Shown here: positions 26,153 through 35,448 of the stretch, in pieces
How positions within the stretch are numbered: the first letter of the stretch is position 1
How the letters are laid out: every line of letters starts with the position of its first letter
Assembly (NCBI RefSeq): GCF_028737325.1
Contig: NZ_JAQZCH010000001.1
Location: 1,470,732-1,534,731 of the forward strand
Direction of reading: 5' to 3'
Source: Microbacterium thalli
GTDB taxonomy: Bacteria; Actinomycetota; Actinomycetes; Actinomycetales; Microbacteriaceae
Length of the DNA stretch: 64,000 bases
The notes under the pieces: model-generated
Seen by the model: the letters and a program-made list of their open reading frames with translations, nothing else
What the model was told of the DNA's origin: nothing
Database searches by the model: none
Position numbers and translations under genes: made by a program

Positions 26153-27271
26153 GTGTCGCCCGAGCGTTCCGACGAGCCGTCGCCCGTGACGGCGCCGATC
26201 GCGACCGGCTGGCGTGCGCGCGTTCGGCCGCAGCGCGGCCTGAACCGCATGCGGGAGTCGGTGCCCGCGGTCCTGCAGATCGTCCTCGCAGCCTCCGCTG
26301 CATACGCGTTCGCGCACCTCGTGCTGGGGCACACCGCGCCGCTGCTGGCGGCGACGGTCACCATCTCGAGCCTCGGTCTCGTCCGCGATGCGCGGCCCCG
26401 TCGCGTGCTCGAGACCGTCCTTGGAATGCTCGTCGGCATCCTCGTCTCCGAACTGATCGTGCTCGTGGTCGGCTCGGGCACCTGGCAGCTCGCGCTCGCG
26501 CTGCTGGCGACGCTCCTGATCGCGCGCCTGCTGTCGTCGCAGCCGAGCTTCGCCATCGCCGCGGCCATCCAGTCGGTCATCGTCATCGCGATCCCCGGCA
26601 GCATGCCCTTCCTCCGCCTCGTCGACGGCGGCGTGGGGGCGGTGGCGGCTCTGCTGGCGACCGCTCTGCTGCCGCGGCGCCCGCTGCGGGAGGTGTCCCG
26701 GGCGGGCCACGAGCTGTTCGCCGCGCTCGGCGGCGCCGCGGCCACGGTCATCCAGGCGCTCCGGCGTGGTGACCGCGTGCGCGCGGACCGCGGACTCGAG
26801 AAGGCTCGCGCGCTGCAAACCCTCGTCGACGACTGGTCGACCTCGCTCGAGTCCGGACTCGCCGTCGCGCGCATCTCGCCCTTCCTGCGTCGTCAGCGCA
26901 CGGAGCTCGAGCGCCAGGACCGGATGCGCGCCTCGCTCGACCTCGCCACCCGCAACCTGCGGGTCATCGCCCGGCGGGTGGTCTATGCCCTCGACGACCG
27001 CCAGCCGCGTCCGATCGCCGCCGATCTGCTGGCCCAGATCGCGCGCGGCGCCGACCTGCTCGCCCAGTCCATCGACGACATCGCGCTCGAGCCGGTCGCG
27101 CTCGAATCGCTGCGCGCGGTGGCGGCGCGCCTCGATCCGCGCACGCTCGCTCCCGAGGCGTCGCTCGGCGACCAGAACGTCATCGCGGCGCTTCGCCCGC
27201 TCGTGGTCGACCTCCTCACCGCCGCGGGGATGCCGCCGGCCGAGGCCCGCGCCACGATGCCGCGCATCTGA
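26153..27271 (+). CDS. FUSC family membrane protein
   Basis: The 372-residue protein begins with a short polar tail, then about six TM helices (residues 38-185) including VPAVLQIVLAASAAYAFAHL and TVTISSLGLVRDARPRRVLE, followed by a long helical cytoplasmic domain. This matches the fusaric-acid-resistance/aromatic-acid exporter-like FUSC superfamily. Substrate unknown. The GTG start at 26153 is 1 bp after the ygfZ stop, so it shares that operon. Confidence 0.85.
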   Translation: MSPERSDEPSPVTAPIATGWRARVRPQRGLNRMRESVPAVLQIVLAASAAYAFAHLVLGHTAPLLAATVTISSLGLVRDARPRRVLETVLGMLVGILVSELIVLVVGSGTWQLALALLATLLIARLLSSQPSFAIAAAIQSVIVIAIPGSMPFLRLVDGGVGAVAALLATALLPRRPLREVSRAGHELFAALGGAAATVIQALRRGDRVRADRGLEKARALQTLVDDWSTSLESGLAVARISPFLRRQRTELERQDRMRASLDLATRNLRVIARRVVYALDDRQPRPIAADLLAQIARGADLLAQSIDDIALEPVALESLRAVAARLDPRTLAPEASLGDQNVIAALRPLVVDLLTAAGMPPAEARATMPRI

Positions 27272-27362
27272 GCCACACACCCGTGCGGCCGTCCTTCTCG
27301 TTCGCGGCCCTCGGCCCGCGCGGATGTGCGACGCTGGCGGAAGGAGCGCGAAAGGGAGGGCG

Positions 27363-28040
27363 ATGAGCGAGCAGGCCGAGGGGACGGCATCCGATCGGCT
27401 GCGGGCCGCCTTGCACGCGGGGGACGGGTCGAGTCGGGTCCGCAGCGCATTGGCGGCCGGCACCTACCCGCGCGCCGAGTACGTCGCGGTTCTCGTGGAG
27501 CAATGCGCGCACGAGCCGGACTTCACGGTGCGCGAGACCCTGACGTGGGCGCTGACCCGCCAGGACCGCGAAACGGCGCTGGCATCCCTGTTGCCGGAGC
27601 TGCGGTCGGAGCGGCCTCAAGCCCGTCGACAGGCGCTGCACACCCTGTCGAAGCTCGGTGACGCGCGAGCGTGGCCCGAGATCACGACCGCCCTCCTGCA
27701 CGACGACGACCCGGAGGTCGCCCAGACCGCGTGGCGCACCGCCGCCGGGCTCGCTCCCGACGAGGCGAAACCCGCGCTCGCCGACGAGCTCGCGGTGCAT
27801 TTCGGCGTCGGTCCCGAGGAGGTGCGCCAGAGCCTCACGCGCGCGTTCCTCGTGCTCGGGTCCGCCGGTCAGCCCGCGGTCGACACGGCGGCAGCCTCAG
27901 ACGACTGGGATGTCCGCGTGCACGCGCTCGCCACGGATCACCTGCTCACCCACCCCGACGACGGGTTCGCGACGGCGATCGCGGCGGCGCGACGCTCCGC
28001 CGCGCGCCGTGACGCTGCCGACTGGGACAGACAGGCCTGA
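27363..28040 (+). CDS. HEAT-repeat protein
   Basis: The 225-residue soluble protein consists of helical repeats; visible units include RETLTWALTRQDRETALASL, ARRQALHTLSKLGDARAW, AQTAWRTAAGLAPDEAKPAL and RQSLTRAFLVLGSAGQPAV. HEAT solenoids usually mediate protein contacts. The ATG at 27363 has GGGAGGG just upstream. It ends 12 bp from a convergent methyltransferase gene. I can suggest no specific partner. Confidence 0.8.
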   Translation: MSEQAEGTASDRLRAALHAGDGSSRVRSALAAGTYPRAEYVAVLVEQCAHEPDFTVRETLTWALTRQDRETALASLLPELRSERPQARRQALHTLSKLGDARAWPEITTALLHDDDPEVAQTAWRTAAGLAPDEAKPALADELAVHFGVGPEEVRQSLTRAFLVLGSAGQPAVDTAAASDDWDVRVHALATDHLLTHPDDGFATAIAAARRSAARRDAADWDRQA

Positions 28041-28052
28041 TCCTGATCCGTC

Positions 28053-28871
28053 TCAGCGGGGTGCGACGGCCTGCCAGGGCAGGGTGAGCTCGCCGAGGCG
28101 CCACCGGGCACGCGGTCCCAGGTCGACGCCGCGTCCGCTCAGTGCGGCCAGGGCGGTGCGCCACCGCTGCTCGGGCCCGAAGGCGGCGGCCGATGCGGCG
28201 CGCGTCCACTCATCCTCGAGCGCTCCGAGAACCTCGTGGATGCGCTCGCCGGGGACGTTGCGGTGGATGAGCGACTTCGGCAGGCGTTCGGCGGCGATGC
28301 CCGGCGTCGCGAGGTCGATCAGACGGAGCGAGATGGTCAGGCTGCGCGGTACCGCATCCGGTCCGACCTGCACCCACGTGCTGACGCGGCCGATCTCGTC
28401 GCAGGTCCCCTCGACGAGCATCCCGTCGGGCGCGAGTCGCCGGGTCATGCGGGCCCAGGCGTCGGCGACATCCGCTTCGTCGTACTGACGCAGCACGTTG
28501 AAGGCGCGGATGACGGCGGGGCGTCGACCACCCGGGACCGGCACTTCGAAGCCGCCGCGCGCGAAAGAGACCCGGGCGTCGGGCGCGAAGCTCGTGCCAC
28601 CCCGCCGCACCTCGGAGAGCTGCTCGCTGGCACGCGCGACGCGCTCGGGGTCGATCTCGAGTCCGAGCACCTCGACGTCCGGCCGGGCCGGGCGCAGCCG
28701 CGCCTCGAGCTCGAGGGCCGTGACGCCGCTCGCGCCGTACCCGAGGTCGACGACGAGCGGGTCGACGCACCGACGGAGGATCGGATGCCGCGCGATCCAG
28801 CGATCGACGCGTCGCAGGCGGTTCGTGTTCGTGGTGCCACGGGTGGCCTGCCCGATATGTCCCGGGGCCAT
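28053..28871 (-). CDS. class I SAM-dependent methyltransferase
   Basis: The 272-residue protein has a Rossmann-type SAM site (PLVVDLGYGASGVTALELEA) near residue 45 and the acidic second strand VEVLGLEIDPERV. The post-motif MTRRLAPDGMLVEGTCDEIG is typical of class I enzymes. Substrate unknown. The ATG at 28871 gives a conventional N-terminus; a longer frame runs back across the divergent gpm start and was rejected. It is 40 bp from the divergent gpm. Confidence 0.85.
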   Translation of the reverse strand: MAPGHIGQATRGTTNTNRLRRVDRWIARHPILRRCVDPLVVDLGYGASGVTALELEARLRPARPDVEVLGLEIDPERVARASEQLSEVRRGGTSFAPDARVSFARGGFEVPVPGGRRPAVIRAFNVLRQYDEADVADAWARMTRRLAPDGMLVEGTCDEIGRVSTWVQVGPDAVPRSLTISLRLIDLATPGIAAERLPKSLIHRNVPGERIHEVLGALEDEWTRAASAAAFGPEQRWRTALAALSGRGVDLGPRARWRLGELTLPWQAVAPR

Positions 28872-28911
28872 ACCCCCATGATCGCAGGCCTCGGCTCGAT
28901 AGACTCGGAGC

Positions 28912-29661
28912 ATGACTGCGCCGTACACGCTGATCCTCCTCCGCCACGGGCAGAGCGAGTGGAACAAGTCCAACCAGTTCACCGGCTGGGTCGACGTCCG
29001 ACTGACCGAGCAGGGCAAGGCCGAGGCCCACCGCGGTGGCGAGCTCCTCGCCGAAGCGGGTCTGCTTCCCGACGTGCTCTACACGTCGGTCCTGAGCCGC
29101 GCCATCCAGACGGCGCAGATCGCGCTTGACGCCGCCGACCGCCTGTGGATCCCCGTCAAGCGCTCGTGGCGCCTGAACGAGCGCCACTACGGCGCCCTGC
29201 AGGGCAAGGACAAGGCGCAGACCCTCGAGGAGTTCGGCAACGAGCAGTTCATGCTGTGGCGCCGCTCGTTCGACGTGCCGCCGCCGCCGCTCGCCGACGA
29301 CGACCAGTACAGCCAGGTCGACGACCCGCGCTACGTCGGCATCGACGGCGAGGTGCCCCGCACCGAGTCGCTCAAGCTCGTCATCGACCGTCTGCTGCCG
29401 TACTGGGAGTCCGAGATCGCGGATGACCTGCGGTCGGGCAAGACCGTGCTCGTCACGGCCCACGGCAACTCGCTGCGCGCCCTCGTCAAGCAGCTCGAAG
29501 GCATCAGCGACGACGACATCGCCGAGCTGAACATCCCCACCGGCATCCCGCTGGTCTACAAGCTCGACGAGAACCTGCAGCCGCTCGGACCGGGGGAGTA
29601 CCTCGACCCCGAGGCCGCCGCTGCCGGTGCTGCCGCCGTCGCGAACCAGGGCAAGGCCTGA
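28912..29661 (+). CDS. gpmA: 2,3-bisphosphoglycerate-dependent phosphoglycerate mutase
   Basis: This glycolytic enzyme interconverts 3- and 2-phosphoglycerate. The 249-residue protein has the phosphohistidine His12 in [18 protein letters not shown] and the second catalytic His184 in [17 protein letters not shown], with the dPGM-specific [15 protein letters not shown]. Length is normal. It is followed by a palindromic terminator shared with convergent phoU. The order gpm, then senX3-regX3, matches mycobacteria. Confidence 0.97.
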   Translation: MTAPYTLILLRHGQSEWNKSNQFTGWVDVRLTEQGKAEAHRGGELLAEAGLLPDVLYTSVLSRAIQTAQIALDAADRLWIPVKRSWRLNERHYGALQGKDKAQTLEEFGNEQFMLWRRSFDVPPPPLADDDQYSQVDDPRYVGIDGEVPRTESLKLVIDRLLPYWESEIADDLRSGKTVLVTAHGNSLRALVKQLEGISDDDIAELNIPTGIPLVYKLDENLQPLGPGEYLDPEAAAAGAAAVANQGKA

Positions 29662-29674
29662 CGCCAGACGACAG

Positions 29675-29708
29675 AAGAGGGGCGGTGCCGATCGGCACCG
29701 CCCCTCTT
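29675..29708. terminator. bidirectional terminator between gpm and phoU
   Basis: A 34-bp perfect palindrome centred on GATC: each arm reads AAGAGGGGCGGTGCC outward, giving A/T-bearing ends on both strands (CCCCTCTT). It lies 13 bp after gpmA and 17 bp after phoU. Confidence 0.9.
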
Positions 29709-29725
29709 CGCGTTCCGGATGCCGG

Positions 29726-30412
29726 TCAGAGACCGCCGTCGCCCACGATCACGTTGATCGTCTCGGTGTCGGGGCGCCATTCGCCGGTCGCGAGGTAGGC
29801 GACGCGCTTGCCGACGGTGACCGCGTGGTCGGCGAAGCGCTCGTGGTAGCGGCTGGCCAGGGTCGCGTCGACGGTCGCGGCCGCCTCGCCCTGCCAGTTC
29901 TCGCTGAGCACCTTCTCGAAGACGCTCAGGTGCAGGTCGTCGAGCTGGTCGTCGAGGCCGCGCAGCGTCTCGACGAGAGCGAGGTCTTCGGTGCGCAGCA
30001 GCTCGGTGAGCGTCCGTGCGACCTCGACGTCAATCTCGCCCATACGGGTGAAGGTGCCCTTCAGGCCCTTCGGGATCGCACGCTCGGGGAAGCGCATGCG
30101 CGTCAGCTGCGCGATGTGCTCGGCGATGTCACCCATGCGCTCGAGCGATGCGCTCGTGCGCAGCGCGGCGACGACGATCCGCAGGTCGCGGGCGACCGGC
30201 TGCTGGCGGGCGAGGATCTCGATCGCCGACTCGTCGATCGCGACGGCCTTCTCGTCGATGATGGCGTCCGCGTCGATGACCTCTTCGGCCAGCGTGATGT
30301 CGCTGGTGCCGAACGCGCGGGTGGCCTTCTCGATCGCGACGGTCACCAGCTCGGAGATCTCGACCAGGCGGGCCTGGACGTCCTCGAGGGACTGGTGGAA
30401 AACTTCGCGCAT
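29726..30412 (-). CDS. phoU: phosphate-signalling regulator PhoU
   Basis: PhoU links the Pst transporter to the phosphate sensor kinase and keeps the Pho response off when phosphate is plentiful. The 228-residue protein has the two PhoU three-helix repeats with metal-binding ExxxD segments (VIDADAIIDEKAV, ASLERMGDIAEHIAQL, RYHERFADHAVTVGKR). The start MREVFHQSLEDVQ at 30412 is typical. It is divergent from senX3-regX3 (171-bp gap); in mycobacteria the phoY copies lie elsewhere, so this placement is notable. Confidence 0.96.
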   Translation of the reverse strand: MREVFHQSLEDVQARLVEISELVTVAIEKATRAFGTSDITLAEEVIDADAIIDEKAVAIDESAIEILARQQPVARDLRIVVAALRTSASLERMGDIAEHIAQLTRMRFPERAIPKGLKGTFTRMGEIDVEVARTLTELLRTEDLALVETLRGLDDQLDDLHLSVFEKVLSENWQGEAAATVDATLASRYHERFADHAVTVGKRVAYLATGEWRPDTETINVIVGDGGL

Positions 30413-30583
30413 CGGGGCACCTTTCCTTCTTGCGGGGACAGCAGGACACCGCACTCACGGCGACGCGATTGTCGCCTGACAAGGTTAACGAACGGTGCCG
30501 GAGCGATGAACATCCCTTCGCCGCACTCCGGGAACGCCCGCCGTGCGACAACGCGCGGTTGAACGGCGTCTTAATCTGGAGGA

Positions 30584-31789
30584 ATGAACCCGACGCAGCT
30601 GGCGCTCGTCGCCCTGCTCGCCGGGGCCGTCGTCGGGCTTCTCATCGCGGGACTCGTCATCGCCGCCCTGCGCGCGCGCGACAAGGCCCGCGCGCAGGCG
30701 GACGGCGACGTCCCGCCGGGAGCGCGCGAGGTCCTGGCGGCGCTCGACGAGGCAGCTCTCATCGTCGATGCCTCCTTCGTCATCGTGGCCACCTCACCGT
30801 CGGCCGAGCTGTTCGGCCTGCGCGAAGGCGAGGCGATCCCCGGCGACGAGCTGCGCGAGCTGCTGCGTGCGTCGCGCGGCGTCTCGCATTCCGAGACCGG
30901 CACGCTGCGGCTCCGCCGCAGCGTCGCACCCGCCGAGCCGCGCCTCATCGTGGCGCGCGCCAGCGGCATCACGCCGCGACTGACCCTCGTGCTCGTGCGG
31001 GACATCACCGAGCGCGAGGGTCTCGCCGAGATGCGCCGCGACTTCGTCGCCAACACCAGCCACGAGCTCAAGACGCCCGTCGGCGCGGTGACCCTATTGG
31101 CTGAGGCCATCGAGTCCGCCGCCGACGACCCTGACCAGGTGCGGTCGTTCGCGACGCGCCTCAGTGCCGAGGCGACGCGTCTGGGCAACCTCACGTCGCG
31201 GATCATGAGCCTCTCGCGGCTGCAGTCCTCTGACGAGCTGACCGAGCTGCGCGACGTCGCGATCGACGAGGTCATCACCTCGGCGGTCGAGACGCACGCG
31301 ATCGCCGCCGAGTCCGCGGGCGTCACGCTCGTGCGGGGCGGCGACCGCGGGCTGTACGTGCGGGGCGATGTGCAGGTGCTGAGCGAGGCCGTGGGCAACC
31401 TGATCGCCAACGCCATCGCCTACTCGCCCCCGGCCAGTCAGGTCGGGGTGGGGGTGCGCGGGGTCACCGATGCGGTCGAGATCGCCGTGAGCGACCGCGG
31501 CATCGGCATCCCGGAAAGCGACCAGCAGCGCGTGTTCGAGCGCTTCTACCGCGCCGACTACGCGCGGTCGCGCCGGACCGGCGGCACGGGCCTCGGCCTG
31601 TCGATCGTCAAGCACGCCGTCCAGCGGCACGGCGGCGAGGTCCAGCTCTGGTCGCGCCCCGGCCGCGGCTCGACCTTCACCATCCGCCTGCCCGCTATCG
31701 CGGCACCCGACGGCACACCCGCCCCGAAGAAGACCAAGAAGAAGATCGCCCGAGCGCTCCCCGCCCGGACGAAGGGAGACGCACCATGA
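30584..31789 (+). CDS. senX3: sensor histidine kinase SenX3
   Basis: The 401-residue kinase has one clear N-terminal TM segment (about residues 5-28), a PAS-like domain (about 45-135; LDEAALIVDASFVIVATSPSA), the H-box His160 in ANTSHELKTPVG and a HATPase domain with GNLIANAIAYSP, DRGIGIP and GTGLGLSIVKHA. This is the SenX3/PhoR layout that senses phosphate status through PhoU and Pst. The C-terminus adds a Lys-rich tail. Its stop overlaps regX3 as ATGA. Confidence 0.93.
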   Translation: MNPTQLALVALLAGAVVGLLIAGLVIAALRARDKARAQADGDVPPGAREVLAALDEAALIVDASFVIVATSPSAELFGLREGEAIPGDELRELLRASRGVSHSETGTLRLRRSVAPAEPRLIVARASGITPRLTLVLVRDITEREGLAEMRRDFVANTSHELKTPVGAVTLLAEAIESAADDPDQVRSFATRLSAEATRLGNLTSRIMSLSRLQSSDELTELRDVAIDEVITSAVETHAIAAESAGVTLVRGGDRGLYVRGDVQVLSEAVGNLIANAIAYSPPASQVGVGVRGVTDAVEIAVSDRGIGIPESDQQRVFERFYRADYARSRRTGGTGLGLSIVKHAVQRHGGEVQLWSRPGRGSTFTIRLPAIAAPDGTPAPKKTKKKIARALPARTKGDAP

Positions 31790-32469
31790 CCCGTGTTCTG
31801 CTCGTCGAGGATGAGCCCGACCTCGCCGATCCGCTCGCGTACCTGTTGCGCCGCGAGGGCTTCGAGGTCGAGATCGCCGAGGACGGTCCGGCCGCCCTCG
31901 AAGCGTTCGAGTCCCGTGGCGCGGACATCGTCCTGCTCGACCTGATGCTGCCCGGGATGCCGGGCACCGAGGTGTGCCGCATCATCCGCACGACGTCGAA
32001 GATCCCGATCATCATGCTGACGGCGAAGGACTCCGAGGTCGACATCGTCGTGGGGCTCGAGCTGGGAGCGGACGACTACGTCACGAAGCCGTACTCGTCG
32101 CGCGAGCTGCTGGCCCGGATGCGTGCGGTCCTGCGTCGCTCGGCCACCGCCGACGTCGATGTCGACGAGCGGGTCCTCGCCGGTGGTCGTGTGACGATCG
32201 ACCTCGACCGTCACACGGTGGCCGTCGACGGCGGTGAGATCAACATGCCGCTCAAGGAGTTCGAGCTCCTCGAGGTGCTCATGCGCAATGCCGGCCGCGT
32301 CATGACGCGCGGTCAGCTCATCGACCGCGTGTGGGGGAGCGACTACTTCGGCGACACCAAGACGCTCGACGTCCACATCAAGCGCATCCGGTCGCGCATC
32401 GAGACGGACCCCGGCCAGCCGACGATGCTGCTCACAGTGCGCGGCTTGGGCTACCGCTTCGAGGCCTGA
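31786..32469 (+). CDS. regX3: response regulator RegX3
   Basis: The 227-residue OmpR-family regulator has the acidic pocket VEDEPD, phospho-acceptor Asp52 in DIVLLDLMLPGMPG, the conserved Lys in YVTKPYSSRELLARM and a winged-helix domain with SDYFGDTKTLDVHIKRIR. Together with SenX3 it should control phosphate-starvation genes; the PHO box before pstS is the obvious local target. It overlaps senX3 by 4 bp and ends before a strong terminator. Confidence 0.95.
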   Translation: MTRVLLVEDEPDLADPLAYLLRREGFEVEIAEDGPAALEAFESRGADIVLLDLMLPGMPGTEVCRIIRTTSKIPIIMLTAKDSEVDIVVGLELGADDYVTKPYSSRELLARMRAVLRRSATADVDVDERVLAGGRVTIDLDRHTVAVDGGEINMPLKEFELLEVLMRNAGRVMTRGQLIDRVWGSDYFGDTKTLDVHIKRIRSRIETDPGQPTMLLTVRGLGYRFEA

Positions 32470-32499
32470 CGGCATTCCCTCATCGACGGCACCCCACGA

Positions 32500-32532
32500 C
32501 GAGAGGCCCGGCGCTGTGCGCCGGGCCTCTCG
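32500..32532. terminator. terminator between regX3 and lpqE
   Basis: A perfect 15-bp stem: CGAGAGGCCCGGCGC (32500-32514) with GCGCCGGGCCTCTCG (32518-32532) and loop TGT. It serves the convergent regX3 and lpqE genes. Confidence 0.9.
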
Positions 32533-32551
32533 TGTCGCTGGTGAGCGGAGC

Positions 32552-33022
32552 TCAGTCGACCAGCGGGACGTACTCGGTGTAGTAGGGGAGCGTGCCGTCG
32601 AGCACGGGCACCTCGGTGGCCACGCCCTCGCCGTCGCCCGACTGGAACGACATCGACAGCGTGCCGCCGGGCTTCGTGTCGATGCCCTCGAACAGGATCG
32701 GCTCATCGCCGTCGACACCGAGGCTGATCCGATCGCGGGCGGGCACGCGCAGCGTCTCGACCTGGTCGCCGAAGCCGAAGACGAGCGTCTGCGCCTCGTC
32801 GGTGTCGTTGACGATGGCGGCGAGGAAGTTGCCGGCGGTGCCGTCCTCATCGGCGACGATCATCGCGTTGCGGACGTCGACCGGGCCGGACGACGGAATG
32901 TTCACGCCGTCGGAGGCGGAGTAGTCGATGGTCGTCGCCTGGGGCGAGATCATGCTGCATCCCGTGGCCCCCAGGGTCAGGGCGGCGGCCACGGCAATCG
33001 AAGCGACGATTCGCAGTTTCAC
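32552..33022 (-). CDS. lpqE: LpqE-like lipoprotein
   Basis: The 156-residue protein has a lipoprotein signal ([18 protein letters not shown], lipobox ATGC with Cys22) and a small beta-rich domain ([37 protein letters not shown]). Position supports LpqE: in mycobacteria lpqE is divergent from carD, exactly as here. The function of LpqE is unknown. It faces the regX3 terminator. Confidence 0.8.
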   Translation of the reverse strand: MKLRIVASIAVAAALTLGATGCSMISPQATTIDYSASDGVNIPSSGPVDVRNAMIVADEDGTAGNFLAAIVNDTDEAQTLVFGFGDQVETLRVPARDRISLGVDGDEPILFEGIDTKPGGTLSMSFQSGDGEGVATEVPVLDGTLPYYTEYVPLVD

Positions 33023-33145
33023 GGATCCTCCAGGCAGGCAGACGGCGTCGTGAGCAGTCTACGGGTGCGCTCGCCCCTCCGCGGACAGGCGCGGCCTCGA
33101 CGCCGGGGGTGGTCGACCGCGAACCTTACTGTATGACCCCTGTGG

Positions 33146-33167
33146 TATCCTGGATGTTGCCGAAGGG
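33146..33167 (+). promoter_or_regulatory. carD -10 box and ribosome-binding site
   Basis: TATCCT at 33146-33151 is a fair -10 hexamer, and GAAGGGA at about 33161-33167 is a strong ribosome site 10 bp before the carD ATG. No good -35 is visible. The implied leader is about 20 nt, and the ribosome site decides the carD start at 33178. Confidence 0.5.
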
Positions 33168-33177
33168 ACATAACTCC

Positions 33178-33660
33178 ATGCTTTTTGAGGTTGGCGAAAC
33201 CGTCGTCTACCCCCACCACGGGGCAGCCACGATCATCGAGGTCAAGGACCGGATCATCAAGGGCGAGACGAAGAAATACCTGAAGCTCAACGTCACCCAG
33301 GGCGACCTGATCATCGAGGTCCCGGCCGACAACGTCGATCTCGTCGGCGTTCGCGACGTCATCGGCAAGGACGGGCTCGAGCGCGTCTTCGACGTGCTAC
33401 GCGCTCCCTTCACCGAGGAGCCGACCAACTGGTCGCGCCGTTACAAGGCGAACCTCGAAAAGCTCGCGTCGGGCGATGTCATCAAGGTCAGCGAGGTCGT
33501 TCGCGACCTCTGGCGTCGTGACCAGGACCGCGGACTGTCGGCGGGCGAGAAGCGTATGCTCGCGAAGGCTCGTCAGATCCTCGTGTCCGAGATCGCGCTC
33601 GCGCTGAAGGCCGACGAAGATCACGCCTCGGGCGTGCTCGACGAGGTCCTCGCCTCCTGA
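33178..33660 (+). CDS. carD: CarD family RNA polymerase-binding regulator
   Basis: CarD binds the RNA polymerase beta subunit and stabilises open complexes at rRNA and other promoters. The 160-residue protein has the Tudor-like RNAP-interaction domain ([19 protein letters not shown]) and the helical DNA-binding domain ([16 protein letters not shown]), with the wedge tryptophan probably in [13 protein letters not shown]. The ATG at 33178 matches the family start; an upstream in-frame GTG is not credible. The next gene, ispDF, starts 22 bp later. Confidence 0.96.
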   Translation: MLFEVGETVVYPHHGAATIIEVKDRIIKGETKKYLKLNVTQGDLIIEVPADNVDLVGVRDVIGKDGLERVFDVLRAPFTEEPTNWSRRYKANLEKLASGDVIKVSEVVRDLWRRDQDRGLSAGEKRMLAKARQILVSEIALALKADEDHASGVLDEVLAS

Positions 33661-33682
33661 TCGCCGCGCGGCGAACCCGGCT

Positions 33683-34861
33683 GTGAACATCATTCCGGTG
33701 CCGCGGGTCGCGGTCATCGTCGTCGCCGCCGGTTCCGGAACGCGGCTCGGTGCATCTGCGCCGAAGGCGTTTGTCGGTATCGACGAGCACTCGATCCTCC
33801 GCCACGCCCTCGATGGAGTGGCATCCGCGCCGTCGGCTCAGGTCGTCGTCGTGGTCCCCGCTGGACGAGAGGGTGACGCGCGCACCGAGGCCGAAGCCGC
33901 TTTCGGCGACCGGAGCGATCTCGTCTCGGTCGTGACGGGAGGCGACACGCGCCAGCGCTCGGTCGCCGCGGGGCTGGCCGCGTTGTGGGCCGATGTCGAG
34001 TGCGTGCTCGTCCACGATGCCGCGCGCGCCCTCACCCCGCCCGCCGTGTTCGCACGGGTCATCGACGAGGTGATGCGCTCGCGCGCGGGCGTCGTCCCGG
34101 CGCGGCCGGTCGTCGACACGCTCAAGCGGGTGGATGGCGCGGTGGTGACCGCCGCTGTGGATCGCTCGCCGCTCGTCGCGGCGCAGACCCCCCAGGGTTT
34201 TCCGCGCGAGCTGCTGGTGACCGCCTACGCCGACGCCGTCGACGAGCACACCGACGATGCGGCGCTGTTCGCCGCCGCTGGGCACCGCGTGCGCACCGTC
34301 GCCGGCGACGACCTCTCGTTCAAGATCACGACGCCCGCCGATCTCGATCGCGCCCGACACCTGCTGACGCCTTCGCGCGCGGCATCCGTCGTGCCGAGGA
34401 TCGGGACGGGCACCGACGTGCACGCCTTCGGTGGCGATGGTCCACTGCGTCTCGCCGGCCTGGAATGGCCCGGCGAGAGCGGGCTGAGCGGTCACTCCGA
34501 CGGTGACGCGGTCGCGCACGCGATCGTCGACGCCGTGCTCGCCGCCGCCGGTCTCGGCGACATCGGCACGCACTTCGGCGTCGATCGCCCCGAGTACGCC
34601 GGCGCGACGGGAACGGTGTTCCTGCGCCGCGTCCGCGACCTGGTCGCCGAAGCGGGTTATGCGATCGGCAACGTCTCGGTGCAGGTTCAAGCGAACCGTC
34701 CCCGGATGGCGGGGCGGCGCGTCGAAGCCGAGTCCGTGCTCTCGGACGCGCTCGGCGCCCCCGTCGCGGTCTCGGCGACGACGACCGACGGGCTGGGCTT
34801 CACCGGCACCGGCGACGGCGTGCAGGCCACCGCCGTCGCGCTCGTCTACCCGCTGCGCTGA
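33683..34861 (+). CDS. ispDF: bifunctional IspD-IspF (MEP isoprenoid pathway)
   Basis: The 392-residue protein fuses 2-C-methyl-D-erythritol 4-phosphate cytidylyltransferase (residues 1-225; [37 protein letters not shown]) to the MECDP synthase (residues 233-392; [51 protein letters not shown]). These are steps 3 and 5 of the non-mevalonate isoprenoid pathway. Mycobacteria have them as separate adjacent genes. The GTG start at 33683 follows carD by 22 bp. Confidence 0.96.
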   Translation: MNIIPVPRVAVIVVAAGSGTRLGASAPKAFVGIDEHSILRHALDGVASAPSAQVVVVVPAGREGDARTEAEAAFGDRSDLVSVVTGGDTRQRSVAAGLAALWADVECVLVHDAARALTPPAVFARVIDEVMRSRAGVVPARPVVDTLKRVDGAVVTAAVDRSPLVAAQTPQGFPRELLVTAYADAVDEHTDDAALFAAAGHRVRTVAGDDLSFKITTPADLDRARHLLTPSRAASVVPRIGTGTDVHAFGGDGPLRLAGLEWPGESGLSGHSDGDAVAHAIVDAVLAAAGLGDIGTHFGVDRPEYAGATGTVFLRRVRDLVAEAGYAIGNVSVQVQANRPRMAGRRVEAESVLSDALGAPVAVSATTTDGLGFTGTGDGVQATAVALVYPLR

Positions 34862-34901
34862 CCCGCGGCACGGGCCTCGCCGCCCGGCGGCATCCGCGTC
34901 C

Positions 34902-34961
34902 GGCGCACTTTCGCGCGCCGAGAGCGCAGTTGCACCTGCGCCGTTTGCGACGAACTGCGCC
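34902..34961. repeat. REP-like palindromic intergenic element
   Basis: This 60-bp element begins GGCGCACTTTCGCGCG and ends CGAACTGCGCC, with internal GCGCAGTTGCACCTGCGCC: several head-to-head copies of a GGCGCA/TGCGCC half-unit. It fills the gap between ispDF and the GNAT gene and abuts the GNAT stop. I recall similar units between genes in Microbacterium, but this window shows only one. It may also act as a terminator. Confidence 0.45.
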
Positions 34962-35447
34962 TTACGGCATCGCGTCGGCGCCGATCGCCCGCGTCATGAA
35001 CACCGACAGGGGATCGGGGCGGTAGTCGGCGAAGGGGGCGCACGCGACGAAACCGGCGCTCTCGTACAGCGAGCGCGCCGCGACGAAGTCGGGCCCGGAG
35101 CCGGTCTCGAGCCAGAGGCTGCGGATGCCGGCGGCGCCGGCCTCCCGTACGAGGTGCATGAGCATCGCGCGCCCGAGACCCTGACCCAGGAACGCGTCGG
35201 CGACACGCATCGACTTGAGCTCGGCGCGATCGCCGTCGAAGATCGCGAATGCGCCGATGGCGGCGATCTCACCGTGCACCCAGGCGGAATACACCCGAAC
35301 CGACGGATGCTGCAGCGCCGACAGGTCGAGCGCATGGACGCTCTCGACGGGTGTGTTGGCGAGCATGCCGGCCAGGTGTGCTGCGATGAGACGGCGGGTG
35401 GGCTCGCCCGTCAGGTCGTCGCGGACGATCGTCAATGCGGGCGCCAT
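34962..35447 (-). CDS. GNAT family N-acetyltransferase
   Basis: The 161-residue protein has the GNAT fold with the acetyl-CoA loop in VADAFLGQGLGRAMLMHLV (the R/Q-x-x-G-x-G/A region) and the C-terminal strand YESAGFVACAPFADYRPD. Substrate unknown; RSLWLETGSGPDF resembles acetyltransferases acting on amino acids or small amines. It begins 1 bp after the stop of the downstream-strand EamA gene, so the two are probably co-transcribed. Confidence 0.88.
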   Translation of the reverse strand: MAPALTIVRDDLTGEPTRRLIAAHLAGMLANTPVESVHALDLSALQHPSVRVYSAWVHGEIAAIGAFAIFDGDRAELKSMRVADAFLGQGLGRAMLMHLVREAGAAGIRSLWLETGSGPDFVAARSLYESAGFVACAPFADYRPDPLSVFMTRAIGADAMP

Positions 35448-35448
35448 G

